A stretch of 48,017 nucleotides of DNA, taken from Desulfobacteraceae bacterium (GTDB lineage Bacteria; Desulfobacterota; Desulfobacteria; Desulfobacterales; JAABSP01). Numbering within the stretch: the stretch's first letter is position 1; each line of letters starts with the position of its first letter. This document shows positions 46,074 to 48,017 of the stretch, piece after piece. The notes under the pieces are model-generated. The model saw only the letters and a list, made by a program, of their open reading frames with translations. It searched no databases and had not been told where the DNA came from. The stretch covers positions 1 to 48,017 of the forward strand of contig JAABTD010000010.1 in the NCBI GenBank assembly GCA_011390065.1. The letters run 5' to 3'. Made by a program: the position numbers and the translations under genes.

Positions 46074-48017
46074 TTACCCGCCGCGCTGCAGGATCACGAT
46101 GCTGTGGGCGACCGCCGGGATCGTTTCCCCGGCCCGGCAGTCCCGGAGCCGGGCCGGGATTTTCCCATCCCGGGTATCGAGTATGGGCCGCCAGCCCCCT
46201 CCCAGATCCATCGGCAGGCGGAAAGTCATCTCTTCCCCATGCCCATTGAACAGTGCGAGGAAATCGTCGTCGGACAGGGGCTCGCCACTGGCGTCCATGT
46301 ACCCCATGTCGCCGGATAAAAACCCCTGGATCGATTTGGCGTAGCCGTTGCCCCAGTCGTTTTCGGTCATGGGTTCTCCGTTGGGACGGTACCAGCGGAC
46401 ATCCGGATTCGCCGTGTCCGTTCGGAGCCACCGCCGCCGGCGAAAGACGGGGTGGCGCCGGCGCAGCCGGATCAGACAGGTGGTGTAGGCGATCAGCTCC
46501 TCATCCGCGGATGTCCACTGGAGCCAGCTCAGATCGTTGTCCTGGCAATAGGCGTTGTTGTTGCCCCGCTGGGTCCGCCCCATCTCGTCCCCCGAAAGAA
46601 TCATGGGAATTCCCTGGGCGATGAGCAGGGTGGCCAGAAAATTTCGTTTCTGGCGCCGCCGCAGGGCCTGGATTCCCGGATCGTCCGTCTTCCCTTCGGT
46701 CCCGCAGTTCCAGGAACGGTTGTCGTTGTGGCCGTCGCGGTTGTTCTCACCGTTTTCCCGGTTGTGCTTTTTTTCATAGGAGACCAGATCTTCGAGGGTA
46801 AATCCGTCATGAGCCGCGACATAGTTGATGGTCGCCTGGGGGGGGCGTCGGGTGGCTGCATAGATGTCGGGACTTCCCATGAGCCGGGTCGCAAAGCCCC
46901 CCAATCCGCCTCCGATCCCCCGCCAGTAGTCTCGCACGACGTCCCGGAAGCGATCGTTCCACTCCGACCATTGGGGTGGAAACCCTCCCACCTGGTACCC
47001 CCCCTCTCCCAGGTCCCAGGGTTCGGCGATGAGTTTGACCCGCCGGATCACCGGGTCCTGCCGGATGATGTCGAAAAATCCCGACAGCCAGTCCATGCCG
47101 TGGGCTTCTCTGGCCAACACCGGCGCGAGGTCGAAGCGAAAGCCGTCCACATGCATCTCCGTTGCCCAGTACCGGAGAGAATCCATGATGAGCTGGAGCA
47201 CCACGGGGTGACGGGCGTTGATGGTGTTCCCGGTGCCGGTGTGGTTGACATACTGCCGGGGATCGTCGGATTGGAGCCGATAGTAGGCCTGATTGTCGAA
47301 CCCTTTGAAGCAGAGCATGGGGCCGGCATGGTCGCTTTCGGCGGTGTGATTGTAAACCACGTCCAGGATCACCTCCAAACCGGCCTCGTGGAGGGCCATG
47401 ACCATGGCCTTGAACTCATGAACCACGCCTTGGGGGTTCCCGGCCGCGGCGTATTCGTTGTGGGGGGCGAAAAACCCGATGGTGTTGTACCCCCAGTAAT
47501 TGCGCAACCCCAGGTGTTGCAGTCGGGCATCCTGGATGAACTGATGGGGGGGCATGATCTCCACGGCAGTGACCCCCAGCCGTTTCAGATGATCGAGGGC
47601 GGCCGGATGGGCCAGGCCTGCATAGGTTCCGCGGATTTCCGGGGGCACGTCGGGGTGGCGGGCCGTAAACCCTTTGACATGGAGTTCATAGATGACCGTC
47701 TCGTCCAGGGGGGTGTCGGGGGGGCGATCCCCGCTCCAGTCGAACCACGGGTGGATTACAACGGAGCGGGGGGCATACGGCAGGCTGTCCTCCCTGTTGG
47801 GGGTCATCCCCGACAGGTCGACGGGATCATAATCGTAAAGGGCGGCATGCCACCGGGGCATTCCCTCCACAGCACGGGCATAGGGATCCAGAAGCAGCTT
47901 GGACGGGTTGCACCGATGGCCCGCAGCGGGGTTCCAGGGGCCATGGACCCGAAACCCGTAGCGCTGCTCCGGGCCGATGCCGGACAAATATCCGTGCCAG
48001 ACGCCCCCGGTATGCTC
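46074..48017 (-). CDS. glgX: Glycogen debranching enzyme GlgX/TreX-like (N-terminus truncated by window end)
   Basis: GIGPEQRYGFRVHGPWNPAAGHRCNPSKLLLDPYARAVEG; NYWGYNTIGFFAPHNEYA; VDGFRFDLAPVL; NGENNRDGHNDNRSWNCGTEG. Still open in frame at 48017. Confidence 0.93.
   Translation of the reverse strand, partial: EHTGGVWHGYLSGIGPEQRYGFRVHGPWNPAAGHRCNPSKLLLDPYARAVEGMPRWHAALYDYDPVDLSGMTPNREDSLPYAPRSVVIHPWFDWSGDRPPDTPLDETVIYELHVKGFTARHPDVPPEIRGTYAGLAHPAALDHLKRLGVTAVEIMPPHQFIQDARLQHLGLRNYWGYNTIGFFAPHNEYAAAGNPQGVVHEFKAMVMALHEAGLEVILDVVYNHTAESDHAGPMLCFKGFDNQAYYRLQSDDPRQYVNHTGTGNTINARHPVVLQLIMDSLRYWATEMHVDGFRFDLAPVLAREAHGMDWLSGFFDIIRQDPVIRRVKLIAEPWDLGEGGYQVGGFPPQWSEWNDRFRDVVRDYWRGIGGGLGGFATRLMGSPDIYAATRRPPQATINYVAAHDGFTLEDLVSYEKKHNRENGENNRDGHNDNRSWNCGTEGKTDDPGIQALRRRQKRNFLATLLIAQGIPMILSGDEMGRTQRGNNNAYCQDNDLSWLQWTSADEELIAYTTCLIRLRRRHPVFRRRRWLRTDTANPDVRWYRPNGEPMTENDWGNGYAKSIQGFLSGDMGYMDASGEPLSDDDFLALFNGHGEEMTFRLPMDLGGGWRPILDTRDGKIPARLRDCRAGETIPAVAHSIVILQRGG

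Noticed and set aside
1-48017. CRISPR array, transposon ends, integrase/phage genes, tRNA or rRNA
   Set aside because: No regularly spaced repeats, transposase/integrase motifs or RNA gene signatures were recognised by reading; tRNAscan and Infernal would be needed to exclude small RNAs.

Overview
The window is a GC-rich chromosomal segment, probably from a sulfate-reducing-type deltaproteobacterium (Desulfobacterota); that assignment is inferred from gene content and style only. Left part: proS (minus, truncated by the window start and missing from the ORF track), ispG, a duplicated-domain conserved protein, an MltF-like transglycosylase, a sirtuin, and the rplU-rpmA-obgE-proB-proA-nadD-rsfS run. 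That run ends in what looks like the dead 5' end of a gpmI gene next to an orphan HsdR_N-domain protein. Centre (13.1-25 kb): a large chemosensory operon of STAS, CheA, CheW, CheR, CheD, CheB, a cytosolic hybrid histidine kinase, a receiver, an HD-GYP regulator, a soluble MCP-like 654-aa protein, CheY and a second CheW. It has no transmembrane receptor. The 654-aa protein has two degenerate receptor-tip-like segments, a CheZ-like DxxxQ motif and a short acidic/hydrophobic C-terminus, and is my best candidate for something under-described. Right part: a lower-GC solitary C5 DNA methyltransferase, a BioB-like radical SAM gene followed by a NitT/TauT-type ABC transporter, MscS channels, a PfkB kinase-sucrose synthase pair with a truncated nitroreductase-like ORF, thrC, serS, a 5-formyl-THF cyclo-ligase, a TrkA-type K+ channel, pcm, a DUF368 protein and a glgX-type debranching enzyme (truncated by the window end). 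No CRISPR array, rRNA, tRNA, transposase or phage module was recognised. All family calls come from reading the translated sequence; no database search was run.
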